64,000 nt of DNA, from positions 2,976,001 to 3,040,000 of the forward strand of contig NC_003070.9 in assembly GCF_000001735.4 (NCBI RefSeq), written 5' to 3'. Under the pieces are notes generated by a model. That model did no database searches. It worked only from the letters and a program-made list of their open reading frames with translations, and was not told the DNA's origin. The position numbers were made by a program, and so were the translations under genes. This document shows positions 36,229-47,512 of the stretch, one piece after another. The DNA comes from Arabidopsis thaliana. Its lineage: Eukaryota > Streptophyta > Magnoliopsida > Brassicales > Brassicaceae. The first letter of the stretch is position 1; every line of letters starts with the position of its first letter.

Positions 36229-37002
36229 GGCGTTGCAAGTGTCAAGGATGAATCGGGGAAAGGAAACTGGCGGGAAGAATTGGTAGTGAGAATCAAAGAA
36301 AGGAATCAGCTTTTTAGGGTTTTGGGGTTTGATTTCTCAATTTCAAAAAGCTTTGCTTTTGGGATATCAAAAGTCTCTAGATTTTTAGCTTTTAACGTCA
36401 GAAACAGAAACCCAAAATATTCTCAATAGATTTGTGGTAAGATACTGAGATTGGTGAAAAAGTGATCATGGGCTAAAAAGAGGTTGTAGCCCAAGTTCAC
36501 CTTTTTTTAACTTGGGCCACCAAATTTATTTGGGCTTAAAAGAACGTAAATTATTTTCATAATAATGTCCTTTACTCAGTAGTAATTTCAAATCATTTCT
36601 CTCTTCTCATGTCTCATGAAACAACATCATCTACATGATCTCTGCTCTGCATTAGTAAATCACCACGAAGCTTAGTGTTAATAAGTAGCTCACCAAAACA
36701 AAAAGATGCATCGCCTGCAACATGAACAGAAGATGCATATGCAGAATTGGAAAGGATCAGAGACTTTAAAATTTCTGATTTTTCTTTAGGGCTAATATAC
36801 GTATAATAAGACCATACGAGATGCAAAATGTTAATAGGTAAGTCGAAAATGTAAAATACATAGAAAGACGAATATAGGACCTCTTAAATCTTACAAAACA
36901 TTTGAAACCAATCAGTCAAAAAACCAACCATGTCGTTTTGGCAATCTTCTTTGTACACCGTCTTTGCTCTCACAGCCCTTAAAAAAAGCGTCTTTCTTCT
37001 CT
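36229..37002. other. Agenet gene promoter and ECH 3' region
   Basis: Contains a site II element (TGGGCC, 36513-36518) and two further 'gggct/agccc' words within 60 bp, typical of constitutively expressed plant genes. At about 36614-36826 an antisense 70-codon ORF has no family I recognise; it may be ECH 3' UTR. Nothing else seen. Confidence 0.4.
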
Positions 37003-38903
37003 TCAGACAAGGGTGAAGGCAGATTGTACTGTTGATTGGAACCGTGATGCGATTGTCTGCGAAGCAAACTGCTGAAATTGTTTCTTTGCATCTGCCAACA
37101 AGAATTGGTGAATGCCGATTAGAGTCACCTCTATATATGTACATGCGTATGTTCTTTGTACAAAAAGCTAACAACCTATTGATCTACAGCTGGTTTGATT
37201 TTACACAAAATCAGGTCAGTTGTGAAAGACTAATGAGGATCTTACCTTTCTTGCACTTTGTGAAGCCGATGATATTAGCCACATTGAGGGACAAGCAAAC
37301 GCCAACAACAAGCAGATAGTCAGCTTGAAATCTAATCAGAGAAAATACCCCAAGGATAAACCATGCAGCTGCCTGAAGAGTGAAAAAAGGAGAAGATTTA
37401 GCTGTGAAGACAACAGAAAAAGACAGCAAACAAATCCACATGTTTTTAATGTTTACTACGCTCCAGTACCATAGACATCAAATCCATAGCTACCATCTCA
37501 TGGCTACATCTCACTCTTTATAGTCGCTTGTAAGGTAACTGAGCATATAAGTTTGTAAGCTACCAAGTTTTAACTAATATTATACTTAGTCAGTGTAAGA
37601 TCATAGGATATACTCCAAATGGCCGACTTGGTTCCAGCAGATAATCTTTCCCTACTCAACATATATTGTAATGTGACTTCGCATGTGATTTGACTCCAAT
37701 GTCAAATGCTATATCCCACTCATGCAGAGGGAAAAACCATTTGTCGCAAACTTCTTTAACTGGTAGCTTCTTGGGGGAAGATATTCAGGTGTCTAGCGAT
37801 CTATATATGGGTCTACATGGGATTCTAAAAGACTGCTCTCAATTCTTATCTACCACCTTTGCACAATATGCTTCAATATAAGGGACATGTTTATTCTTGC
37901 CTATTCTTATTCCACTATAAGGGACATGTTTATCCTTGCCTATTCTTATTCCTAGTCATCCACTAAAGTTCCACAATGATTGTGAATGGGTTTTAAGTAA
38001 TTAGCTTATGCTGCAACTGAAGTGTTAGATATGAAATACTTACTGCAAGGTAAAGTGTCCACCAGAAAAGCCATGAGTCTTTCTTGTTCATCCGAGCCAA
38101 AGACTGTATAGAAAAATGATGAAAACACATGAGTATACAAAAAAAAAACGGAAAGGGAAACACAACCCCACATTTCTCGACAGGCTGAACCCATATCCTT
38201 GTGAATAAGTGAAGAAAAGCTAACCTCCTGATCAAGAGACTCGAATTTCCAGACACTTTCTCCCAAGTCATTGATCTCGTTCCACCACCTGAGACCAACC
38301 AGTATACGCCCACTGACATTCTTAACCACCCAGAAGTCAAGAGCAGCAAGAAGAACAGTGACTACAAAGATGATGACAAAGCTGTTGAAGAAGAGAGCAG
38401 AGAGAATGTAAAACGCCAACGCAGCACCCTGGTCCAAGAACAAATACAAACTGGTTTAACATTTGTCCAATGTCTAACATTTCCTTTGACTAAACTGATT
38501 TATACTCTAAATCATACCTTGAAGAGAACATGGAAAAGACATGTCCTTGGGTTTGCATAATTTTCAACTGGTGCCTGTATCTAAGAAAGCATAAAGTTTT
38601 GGTAAGATTAGCTGTAGCAATTTTACATTGTAATAACCATTACGATGCTACCCAAAAGAGTACATAAAGATTATTATCCGCCAACACATCCTCTAACCTA
38701 GCAATGTTTATTTAGCTCAAATGCATAATTTCTACGGATTATCGGAGACCAAAACGTCGAAACACAGATCTGACACAATAACATCTAGATCGAACAACTA
38801 GATACAGGTTAATCAAGAATCTGATATGCAATCGAACTCAGAAATTAAGTCAGAACAAAATGAGAGGAAGCAGCTGAAAATTCACCTGATTATTAGGGTC
38901 CAT
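37003..38903 (-). CDS. ECH: ECHIDNA (TVP23 homologue), trans-Golgi network membrane protein
   Basis: Integral TGN protein that works with YIP4 in secretory sorting of cell-wall polysaccharides and auxin carriers during cell elongation. Six exons: 38886-38903, 38518-38580, 38225-38428, 38044-38103, 37246-37372, 37003-37091; 186 residues. TVP23 features: NPRTCLFHVLFKG then two close membrane helices (AALAFYILSALFFNSFVIIF and VVTVLLAALDFWVVKNV), the conserved GLRWWNEI, a cytosolic turn DSWLFWWTLYLA leading to two more helices, and LNVANIIGFTKCKKD. Exon 1 codes only MDPNNQ. The fourth intron contains a 39-bp tandem duplication. Recognised as At1g09330. It shares a 570-bp divergent region with CSP41B. 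Confidence 0.93.
37877..37954. repeat. 39-bp tandem duplication in an ECH intron
   Basis: Two head-to-tail copies starting TATAAGGGACATGTTTAT, at 37877-37915 and 37916-37954, differ at one or two positions. Intronic, so no coding effect. Confidence 0.8.
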
Positions 38904-39472
38904 CTTTCGAAGAATCCAAAAGGATCAATCCGAGAAAAAGAAGAAGTAATCTGCTGATCAGCAGAAACGAAACACCTTCTCCGTTGTGGAAAGTATCGAT
39001 CTTCCCTCTGAATTTTCCCGAGAAAAAATTTCTGTATCAGATCTTCAAAACTCTTGCGCGTGTCTGCTACGTGATTTCTTCTATTTTTGATAATTTCTTT
39101 CAAATGTGTTTTTTAATTCTCAACGAGCCCGATAACTCTTCTCTGGCCCAATAATATTTAAAGAAGTTAGGCCCAATTATTCAAAAAAAATGGTAATTAC
39201 GATTTCACCACAAAAACTTGTGTTTCGATCAAAATTATCCACTATCCACAACAAGGCAAAAGAAGAGTTAAGAAAGAAGAGGACGACAATGGCTGTAAAT
39301 ATGTGACCATGAAATGGCGAGAGGCTGAGATAATTGTCTTATCCCTTCAAAATTTAAGACTTTTAATGATCGGAAGGAACAAGATGACGAGGTCCCACGA
39401 ACCACCATACACACTTCAATTTCAAATAAGAGCTTTTCTTCAGTTGTTGCTCAGAGACTTAACCAATCAACC
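38904..39472. promoter_or_regulatory. Divergent promoter of ECH and CSP41B
   Basis: Two GGCCCA site II elements at 39145-39150 and 39170-39175 sit between the two start codons. The right third is the CSP41B leader. Site II elements are common in promoters of broadly expressed plant genes. Confidence 0.45.
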
Positions 39473-42035
39473 ATGGCGAAGATGATGATGTTGCAACAGC
39501 ATCAGCCTTCTTTCTCTCTCCTTACTTCTTCTCTGTCTGACTTCAATGGCGCTAAGCTCCATTTACAAGTCCAGGTCTTTTTCATCCTTCGTTCTGACGA
39601 CTATCATTATCAATTTTATCAGATGGGTTCTGCTTTTGTGTGTCTGATGAGCCAAAATCCGTTCAGCACATTTCAAAACTATTCCTTTTAAAATGGGTTT
39701 AAGCTTGTTTGTTCGACTTCTTGAGCTATGGATCATTGTGTCTATATTAATGAATGTGTGTCTAAAGTCTTAGTGTGGTTCTTGTTTCAGCTCTGATTTT
39801 GTATTATGAGTAAAGAGTTTTATGAGCTTCTTCGTCATAATTGTGAGAGTTTCTGGTTTGTGGTTTGGCTCTGGTTTGAGTTGTCTGAATACCCCCCTCA
39901 TTTGTGTCAAGTATGATTTGTTTCTGTGACGCTCTGCCTTCAGATTCTATCACTAGTCTTAGAATTGAAACTACAGTTTGTATTTTGGGGATAAGATTTT
40001 TCTTATAGAGTTGGCTTTGTTGTTAAAATTGCAGTACAAGAGGAAGGTTCATCAGCCAAAAGGAGCACTCTATGTTTCAGCGTCGAGCGAAAAGAAGATT
40101 CTGATAATGGGTGGTACTCGATTCATTGGTCTGTTCTTGTCCAGGATCCTTGTCAAAGAGGGACATCAGGTTCCACTACCGATCAAACTCTCTTTTCAGC
40201 TAAAAATTTAGTTTCCGTTTCTGAGTGACCAATGGTTGCTTTTGCAGGTTACATTGTTCACAAGGGGTAAATCTCCTATTGCCAAACAATTGCCCGGTGA
40301 ATCTGACCAAGACTTTGCTGATTTCTCTTCTAAGGTATTACATGAATCCTTGTAAAAAACTAGTATGCACACTCAAATATAATATACATTTCAGATGATA
40401 GGAACTTGGATGATTAGGATTCCAATAAAATAAATGATTTTTCTCGGCCTTTTCTAGATTCTTCACTTGAAAGGAGACAGAAAGGACTATGACTTTGTGA
40501 AGTCAAGTCTTTCAGCAGAAGGCTTCGATGTTGTTTATGATATCAACGGTAACAGCTAATCACTTTGTTCTTACTGTAAATTCAAGAATATCTAGTCTTT
40601 TGCCTTTGACAACAAAGATTTTAAGATTTCGTATAATTTATGCTCTCTTTTTTTCTCAGGGAGGGAGGCCGAAGAAGTTGAGCCCATACTAGAAGCACTA
40701 CCCAAACTAGAGCAGTAAGTAATACATAACATCTATCAAGGCCTAGCTTGTTCATTTGGTTTATAGCTTTCAAAACATAGCCCTTCAAAATTTAAATCTT
40801 CCGTTAATGTTATAGGTACATCTACTGTTCTTCAGCTGGTGTTTATCTGAAATCTGATATCTTGCCACATTGTGAGGTATGTAAAAGATATCTTATTCTT
40901 ATTCCTGGAAGATATGAGCTTGTACTTTTCTTGAATTAGCCATAGAATAGTATGATTATGTAATTTGATCATATGATGTCACCCAGAAGTTTATTATCTA
41001 AGGCCATTTGTAATAACTTTTTATTTGGGACATAACTGATGCAGGAGGATGCAGTTGATCCGAAGAGCAGGCACAAGGGGAAGCTGGAGACTGAGAGCTT
41101 ACTGCAATCAAAAGGTGTAAACTGGACTTCTATACGTCCTGTCTACATCTACGGTCCATTGAATTACAACCCCGTCGAAGAATGGTTTTTCCACCGTCTA
41201 AAGGCAGGTCGCCCAATCCCGGTTCCAAACTCTGGGATACAGATCTCACAACTCGGTCACGTTAAGGTCAGTCACACTTTCTCTAATTCTTGAGCTTCCT
41301 TTCATGTTCAGAAAACTCATTGTTATAGGGACCCACTGACTGAAACTCAGCTCTGATCAATCTTGAAGAGTATTGATCAATAACATCAAATCATTCTGTA
41401 ATTTCAGGACTTGGCAACAGCCTTTCTCAACGTGCTTGGTAACGAGAAAGCCAGCAGAGAGATATTCAACATCTCGGGGGAGAAATATGTTACCTTTGAT
41501 GGGTTAGCAAAAGCTTGCGCAAAGGTACATTCTTTTCTATTGGCTTTATTGTTGTCTCATCAATCCAAATCGTTTCAAGTACATCCTGGTGTGGTCCGTT
41601 TGTAATAGATATCATACTCTGAGCTTTTTGGATCATTGCTTGAGTAAACTTATTCATGTTTTCAACTCTCTCTCAGGCCGGTGGGTTTCCGGAGCCAGAG
41701 ATTGTTCATTACAACCCGAAAGAGTTCGACTTTGGGAAGAAGAAGGCATTCCCTTTCCGTGATCAGGTAAAAACCACAACGTTCTAATGATCGAGGCTGC
41801 AACATGAACGATTCCAATTTAGAAGTTGAGATTTTGATATATGTATATTCTCTTGCAGCATTTCTTTGCATCGGTGGAGAAAGCAAAGCATGTCCTCGGA
41901 TGGAAACCGGAGTTCGACTTAGTGGAGGGTCTCACTGACTCATACAACCTTGATTTCGGTCGCGGAACATTCCGGAAAGAAGCGGATTTCACCACTGACG
42001 ACATGATTCTGAGCAAGAAACTTGTTCTTCAATAA
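39473..42035 (+). CDS. CRB: Chloroplast stem-loop binding protein CSP41B / CRB
   Basis: Atypical short-chain dehydrogenase-like protein of the chloroplast stroma that binds plastid rRNA and mRNAs with CSP41A, stabilising them and supporting translation. Ten exons: 39473-39574, 40035-40169, 40248-40334, 40458-40548, 40660-40714, 40816-40876, 41045-41266, 41408-41524, 41677-41766, 41859-42035; 378 residues. The first ~50 residues form a Ser-rich transit peptide. The Rossmann glycine motif is ILIMGGTRFIGLFLSR. Later: FDVVYDINGREAEEVEPIL, YIYCSSAGVYLKSD, and SIRPVYIYGPLNYNPVEEWFF. The SDR YxxxK is not apparent, consistent with a non-dehydrogenase role. C-terminus: HVLGWKPEFDLVEGL. Recognised as At1g09340. 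Confidence 0.94.
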
Positions 42036-42530
42036 TCGAAATCCTAAGAGTTGCTCATTCTTGGCTTGTATGATTCTGATCACCCGGTTCTCTTAAAGTT
42101 CTGAACTTTATTGTCATCTCACGTATGTTATGGTCCGGATTTTGTTCGACTTTTCTCTAAAGAAGTCAAGCTAGGGACGATGAAGAAACCGAGAAAGTAA
42201 GTACACGAGAAAGAGACGGTCTGGCTCTTGACTTAGGAACTTAGGAATTTTGGTATCAATTCGATATCCTCTTTCTAAATCTGAACCGAACCAAAATTAC
42301 AACCATACCGACTACCGAGCTAATTAAACTTTAGTTTTAAATGCGGGCCCCTTTGTATCATATAGCCCATTAACCGATCGAACCGAACCAAAAAATCGAA
42401 TTCGCACGACTAAATACAGATTTGACCCGTGCTTGGTTATGCCCGCTACATACCGGTCAAATAAAAACTCATTTGGGCTCCAATATTTAAATTTAGAAGC
42501 CCAACTCGTAATTGAAAAGTCCAACTTGTG

Positions 42531-42577
42531 AATATTATTAGTTTTTTTTTTTTTTTTTCATCAAATATTAATAGTTT
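42531..42577 (-). repeat. Poly(T) tract flanked by 14-bp direct repeats
   Basis: AATATTATTAGTTT at 42531-42544 and AATATTAATAGTTT at 42564-42577 (13/14 identical) enclose a T run plus CATCA. Read on the minus strand this is a short sequence ending in poly(A), as in a miniature retroposition scar. The AT-rich repeats make chance harder to exclude here. Confidence 0.4.
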
Positions 42578-43432
42578 ATAGAGACATATTTCATTGGTTG
42601 TAATTTACTTATCTTTTGGCCTATTTTTAGTGAAAAAAATGATTAGTTGATTTTTTAAACGTCTGAAACTTGTATTAGTGATTAATTGAAAATAAAAGAA
42701 AAGAAATGTAAATTCTATTACTCTATTGGTTATCTAAATGTAAATGAGTCATTCTCCGGAATTTTGTTTTATGTTTTTTTTCTCTCGACTCTTGTTGGAT
42801 CATTTAGTTCTCACTGCAAGTCTTAATCTTGTGGATAGAAGAATCTTACAAAATTCTTGTGAAATTTAGATTCCAAAGAATATACTACGAAAAAAGATTT
42901 AGTCTTCTTCCTATTTTTTGTTTGGTCAGGATTACTTAAAGTCGTAGCTCCATGTGAGTTTATAAATATCATCTTATTCTTTCTCTTTCTCAACATATGT
43001 CGGTACGTCTTTTTCTTTTCACGTATGTCGGTACGTCAAAATGTTATAGTGCTACTCTTAGATTGTTACATTCATATCAACATCAGAATACCCAACAATA
43101 CTACATACATATATCCAACTAGTCAAATACTCTATAAAAAACTAACTAAACAATTCAACAGACAGGATAAAAAGAAATTTGGTAGTCTATTGAGCATTTT
43201 GGCTTACAAGTAAAAGATCTTGAAACATATCAACGTAAACTAATAATGCATATTTTTACCAAAACAAAAAACTAATAATGGATATATACTATAACATTTT
43301 GGCTTTTGGCCAGTTAACAAAAAGAAAAAGAAAAAAAAAGTTTAGAAATATTAAAATTATGACGTTAGGACAAAAGAAGAAAATATCAAATTTATAGAAA
43401 ACAACCACTACATAAATAGTAGGTCGGCCATG

Positions 43433-43438
43433 GGTCGG
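43433..43438 (-). promoter_or_regulatory. DRE/CRT element (GCCGAC) upstream of GolS3
   Basis: GTCGGC on the plus strand, GCCGAC on the minus, is the CBF/DREB1 core RCCGAC. A near-match TCCGAC lies 11 bases away at 43444-43449. About 450 bp upstream of the ATG, which fits CBF control of the cold-induced GolS3. Confidence 0.5.
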
Positions 43439-43540
43439 ACAAAATAGATTACTTAACAATTAACGAGCAGCAAATTAGCTTTGGGTATAGTAACAACCAA
43501 TCAATGTTCCCTCAGCTTCTTCTTCGTGGGCTCCATTTAG

Positions 43541-43550
43541 GCCACGTGGC
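43541..43550. promoter_or_regulatory. Palindromic G-box/ABRE (GCCACGTGGC) upstream of GolS3
   Basis: A perfect 10-bp palindrome with a CACGTG core, a strong bZIP (ABF/GBF) or bHLH site, about 340 bp before the ATG. Confidence 0.55.
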
Positions 43551-43796
43551 ATTATCACAGCCTTGTATTGAATTCAACGGAGATCCTTCAACCAATCACG
43601 AGATTTCGTTAGCGCTGGTAGGGCCCTCTCTCGCTAAACACATGGGGTAGTATCTAAAGTGGACCTGTCACACTGCATCGCCATGTCATCATTTCGGGCA
43701 TCTTCAACTTAATACGAACTTACGAAGCTTTCCCCGGTGGATAATTAACCGTTTTATTAATTAGCCATAATCACGGCCTCAAAGCCTATATAAGTT

Positions 43797-43804
43797 GTTT
43801 CTCA
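43797..43804 (+). promoter_or_regulatory. TATA box of GolS3
   Basis: TATATAAG about 90 bases before the ATG. Confidence 0.6.
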
Positions 43805-43887
43805 CCAACAATCAAATCACTTATCAACAACTCAAAACTGATCATCACAAAGAAAAGAGTTTTCTCTGATAATCTTTCTCGGACAAG

Positions 43888-44626
43888 ATGGCACCTGAGA
43901 TGAACAACAAGTTGAGCTACGGAGAAAAGAAGAGAGCGTACGTTACGTTCCTCGCCGGAACCGGAGACTACGTGAAAGGAGTGGTTGGTCTGGCTAAAGG
44001 GCTAAGGAAAACTAAAAGCAAGTACCCATTAGTGGTTGCTGTGTTACCTGACGTGCCGGCCGATCACCGGAGACAGCTATTGGACCAAGGCTGCGTCATC
44101 AAGGAGATTCAGCCGGTTTACCCACCGGATAACCAAACTCAGTTTGCTATGGCTTACTACGTCCTCAACTACTCTAAACTTCGTATTTGGAAGGTATTTA
44201 TATACATGATAGTATCTAGGTTTAAAAGACTTGAGAATCTGAATTTAAGTTTTCTTGATGAAACAATAACTATTTGGATGCAGTTTGTAGAGTACAGCAA
44301 GCTGATATACTTAGACGGAGACATACAAGTGTTTGAGAACATAGATCACTTGTTTGATCTTCCTGACGGCAACTTCTACGCCGTTAAAGACTGTTTCTGC
44401 GAGAAGACTTGGAGCCACACGCCTCAGTACAAGATTGGCTACTGCCAACAGTGTCCGGACAAGGTGACGTGGCCTGAGTCAGAGCTTGGTCCTAAGCCAC
44501 CGTTGTACTTCAACGCCGGCATGTTCGTCTACGAGCCAAGCCTCCCCACTTATTACAACCTTTTGGAGACACTCAAAGTTGTCCCTCCCACACCTTTTGC
44601 TGAACAGGTAATACAAAATCTACACA

Positions 44627-44663
<37 letters not shown>

Positions 44664-45214
44664 TATATACATACATGGGGCAGCTACCACTATACATATT
44701 AGAGGTCTTGTACCTTACTCTAATATTATGAGGCTAAGTTGATTTGTGTGTGTTTTATAGGATTTCTTGAACATGTACTTCAAAGACATATACAAGCCTA
44801 TTCCACCAGTTTACAATCTTGTCTTGGCCATGCTCTGGAGGCATCCAGAGAACATAGAGCTTAACGAAGCTAAGGTTGTTCATTACTGTGCAGCCGGTGC
44901 TAAGCCTTGGAGGTATGATCTAATTATCTTCTTGTTAATTTAAAAAAAAAAAGGTGAAAGATCTGAAATTGCTTCTCTGTTTTGTGAATAGGTTCACAGG
45001 CCAAGAAGGAAATATGGAGAGGGAAGACATCAAGATGCTTGTAGAGAAATGGTGGGACATTTACAACGACGAGTCTCTTGACTACAAAAACTTTAATGTG
45101 CATTGCGGACAAAAAGAAGATGTTCACAGGAAACCGAAAACCCTTCCACAGTTCTTTACAGATTTGTCTGAAGCTGATGTGCTTCAATGTGCCAAAGCTC
45201 CATCCGCGGCTTAG
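43888..45214 (+). CDS. GolS3: Galactinol synthase 3
   Basis: Transfers galactose from UDP-galactose to myo-inositol to make galactinol, the first committed step of raffinose-family oligosaccharide synthesis. Cytosolic GT8 glycosyltransferase. Four exons: 43888-44193, 44284-44607, 44761-44912, 44992-45214; 334 residues. N-terminal AYVTFLAGTGDYVKGVVGLAKGLRK; metal/UDP-binding DxD in YLDGDIQVFENI; Cys-rich DCFCEKTWSH and IGYCQQCPDKV; PLYFNAGMFVYEP; HYCAAGAKPWRFTG. The protein ends in the hydrophobic pentapeptide APSAA that marks plant galactinol synthases. Recognised as At1g09350, the cold-induced, CBF-dependent isoform; a DRE/CRT and a G-box lie upstream. Intron 2 has an (AT)n microsatellite. 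Confidence 0.95.
44629..44660. repeat. (AT)n microsatellite in GolS3 intron 2
   Basis: About 16 uninterrupted TA units; likely length-variable between accessions. It is read through in the raw frame but removed by splicing (44608-44760). Confidence 0.85.
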
Positions 45215-45774
45215 ACAACTTTGTGAGGGCTGACGAGCGAGGTTCTTGTCAACACCAGTTTGCTAATAGTTTGTGAAACTGGTGATGTTTACTTAGGAAT
45301 TTGTTATATGAAATTGTGCTTTACTGTTTTTTAATTTACTGAATTAAGAGGACTTTTTAATCCCCAAACCCTCTTTGTACCTTATATGTTTGCTATGGAC
45401 TTTCCTTCCTAAAATACAATGAAAATATATATAGTTTTGTTAATTATTTCTCCTATATATAGTTTTTTAATTTTCTCCTATATATAGTTTTTTTAATCTT
45501 CTTCTATTTTTTTTTAAATTCTTTGAATTTAATATACTTGACTTAGAAACTTTAAATTATATTCAATATTTATTTATCAAAAAATGTGATAAATTTGTAT
45601 TTCTATTTATGCAATTGGTAAGTTCTTCATTTTCCTACATTATTGACTCACTAATTTTGGAAACGTAATTAACAAAGTAAAGCATAAATGGGTAAGCTAC
45701 CACACATATTTTATACATGTTATTCAAGAATCTATGCAACACACAATCTCTTCTAAAATTTAGAATACAAAATT
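45215..45774. other. GolS3 3' region and promoter of the first inhibitor-like gene
   Basis: AT-rich. The word CTCCTATATATAGTTTTTTAAT-like repeats two or three times at about 45425-45500, a short irregular tandem repeat. No ORF. Confidence 0.4.
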
Positions 45775-46368
45775 ATGAATTTCGCGCCCTTCGTTTTTCT
45801 CATGATCGTTCTTGTTCTTTATATTTTTACTCCTCACATTGAAGGAGTCGAAGCCGATGGACCAACAGAAGCACTGATCAATAGTATTTGCATAGAAAAC
45901 GAAGATTATGGATTTTGCAATAAAATCATCCATGAAAAATTGAAGACACCAACGGCTACTATCAAAGAACTCACGAGTCTCATAATATACACCACTATGG
46001 CTCACGCCAGTGATACTTACATTTTCATCGATAACATCCTCCGCAAATGGCCTGGCCCTAAGGAGACGAGTGGTCTCAAGACTTGTCATGCAGTTTATAA
46101 GAGAGAGACCAATAGTTTCTTAGAAATTCGCTTTCTATTTTCAAAAGGAGAGTACGAACTTATGGATGAAGCCATTTTGTCCACAGCCAAGATCTTAGAA
46201 GAGTGTAGGGGCGATTTTCTTATTCCTCCTTACAAGGAGCCTCTGCTTGAGAAGAAGAGAGTTATGAGAATATTGATCACCATGTCTGCTGTTTCTGGAC
46301 ATATGGTCAAAAATGAGAAGGCTTCCTTGATTAGCTCAGTAGTTACTGCCCAGTTTTTCAATATTTGA
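45775..46368 (+). CDS. Plant invertase/pectin methylesterase inhibitor (PMEI) domain protein
   Basis: Secreted four-helix-bundle inhibitor of the PMEI/invertase-inhibitor superfamily. Intronless, 197 residues. Signal peptide: MNFAPFVFLMIVLVLYIFT, about residues 1-24. The PMEI fold carries two disulphides: Cys pair INSICIENEDYGFCNKII near the N-terminus (the hallmark C-x(8)-C hairpin), and later Cys in GLKTCHAVY and LEECRGDF. Whether it inhibits invertase or PME cannot be read from sequence. It resembles the next gene on the same strand in fold but not closely in sequence, so the pair is an old duplication or a coincidence of family. Matches At1g09360 by position. The C-terminus (VVTAQFFNI) is longer than usual. 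Confidence 0.85.
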   Translation: MNFAPFVFLMIVLVLYIFTPHIEGVEADGPTEALINSICIENEDYGFCNKIIHEKLKTPTATIKELTSLIIYTTMAHASDTYIFIDNILRKWPGPKETSGLKTCHAVYKRETNSFLEIRFLFSKGEYELMDEAILSTAKILEECRGDFLIPPYKEPLLEKKRVMRILITMSAVSGHMVKNEKASLISSVVTAQFFNI

Positions 46369-47089
46369 GAACATTAATCAGTGATTTGTAACAAATATAA
46401 TATCAATAATATATAGAAAATATAACAAAATAAAATTAAGCATAAAATCTCTTTTCTTATATTTTATAAATTTCGTACAAAAGTAAATAAATGAAAAAAC
46501 AATAAATTATGAATGTTTATGAATAATTTCCATCAAACAATAGTGAATGACCAAGACTTGTAGTTTAATAATTTGTATTAGAGTCATTGTTGTCAACACC
46601 AAATTCAAATTTGGCATTTGTTGATAAACAAAACTACTTAATTAATTTATATAATATACGATGTTGCTTATGAAGAATGCCTAATGTGTTAAACCTTGAT
46701 GAATACAACTATAAGAGATTCAAGCGAAGAAACGTGTTCGAATACTAACTCTTGATTTTCTACTCGAGTTACTAAGATCTGCATGACTAAATCTCGTTCT
46801 ATGTAATGAATATTATTTCTTTATTGTTGTGATTTTGGCTTATTCAATAAACTCGTAAAGCATAAAACAGGAGAACGGTATTAATTAGATATCGAATCCT
46901 TTATTTTTAAAAAAAAAATCCTTTAACTAACTTTATGAATATATAGGAAAGAGATATTCTACCTAAATCAATTCTTTCATAGGCTCATTTGATTTGAGTA
47001 GGACCTCCTAATAATGCTTATTGATTTTTAGGTCAACTAGAAGTCTAGAACAAGCTCCAACTGCAGCGACTTCAGAATCTTGTTTGCTA

Positions 47090-47264
47090 TCTGAGGGTTC
47101 TTTCTTCCTTTAGCATTGAAAGACGTATATCAAGTTTAAGCAATGCTAAAACTTAATCGCAGTGACTATTTGGTCAACATATCAATAGCTTTCTTCGACA
47201 TATTCACCTTCTGTAGTAAGATCTCATCTCCACTCTGTTGCAATTTTCTGCTCACTCGAATATG
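47090..47264 (-). mobile_element. Decayed Ty1/copia pol remnant (RNase H C-terminal end)
   Basis: On the minus strand from 47264 the frame reads HIRVSRKLQQSGDEILL then QKVNMSKKAIDMLTK, which aligns with the copia RNase H tail (H-x-IRE ... V-x-T-x-x-x-ADMLTK). Further on, in another frame, comes a match to the KF-HCLDLI element. Stops and frame changes show it is dead. I found no LTRs. Confidence 0.5.
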
Positions 47265-47482
47265 ATCCCTTAACAATATTTATTAATTTTCCAATCAACT
47301 AAAAGTCTAAACCACCTATTCATTTGCAAATAACTAGCTAACAACTACAACCATTTAAAAGGCTAGCTCTATTTGAAGAGTTATTGATTTCCCTATTCAT
47401 ATGCATATTCGAGTTACTAAGATATCGGCATTTAAGTAGTCAAACAAAATCTTCTTCTAATTGGTAAAAAAACTTCATATAC

Positions 47483-47512
47483 ACTAGATGAGTACCCGCA
47501 TTACATGCGGGT
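47483..47512 (-). mobile_element. Helitron 3' terminus (hairpin + CTAGT)
   Basis: Minus strand: a 7-bp-arm hairpin (ACCCGCA, 5-base loop, TGCGGGT; 47494-47512), then ten bases, then CTAGT (47483-47487). This is the classic Arabidopsis Helitron/ATREP 3' end. The element body would extend to the right; its other end is not clear, and no RepHel coding is present. Confidence 0.6.

Larger units (their letters stand above)
42036..43887. other. Intergenic region with GolS3 promoter
   Basis: CSP41B 3' UTR, then AT-rich DNA with 'aaccgaacc' words (42280-42400), a poly(T) scar (42531-42577), two copies of ATATGTCGGTACGTC-like sequence at 42995 and 43023, and the GolS3 promoter: a DRE/CRT at 43433-43438, a G-box/ABRE at 43541-43550 and a TATA box at 43797-43804. 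No ORF of note. Confidence 0.5.

Noticed and set aside
36614-36826. 70-codon minus-strand ORF downstream of ECH
   Set aside because: No recognisable domain; most likely ECH 3' UTR or chance.
43888-44742. Unspliced 284-residue reading of GolS3
   Set aside because: It runs through two introns, including the (AT)n tract; the spliced 334-residue form restores the family sequence.
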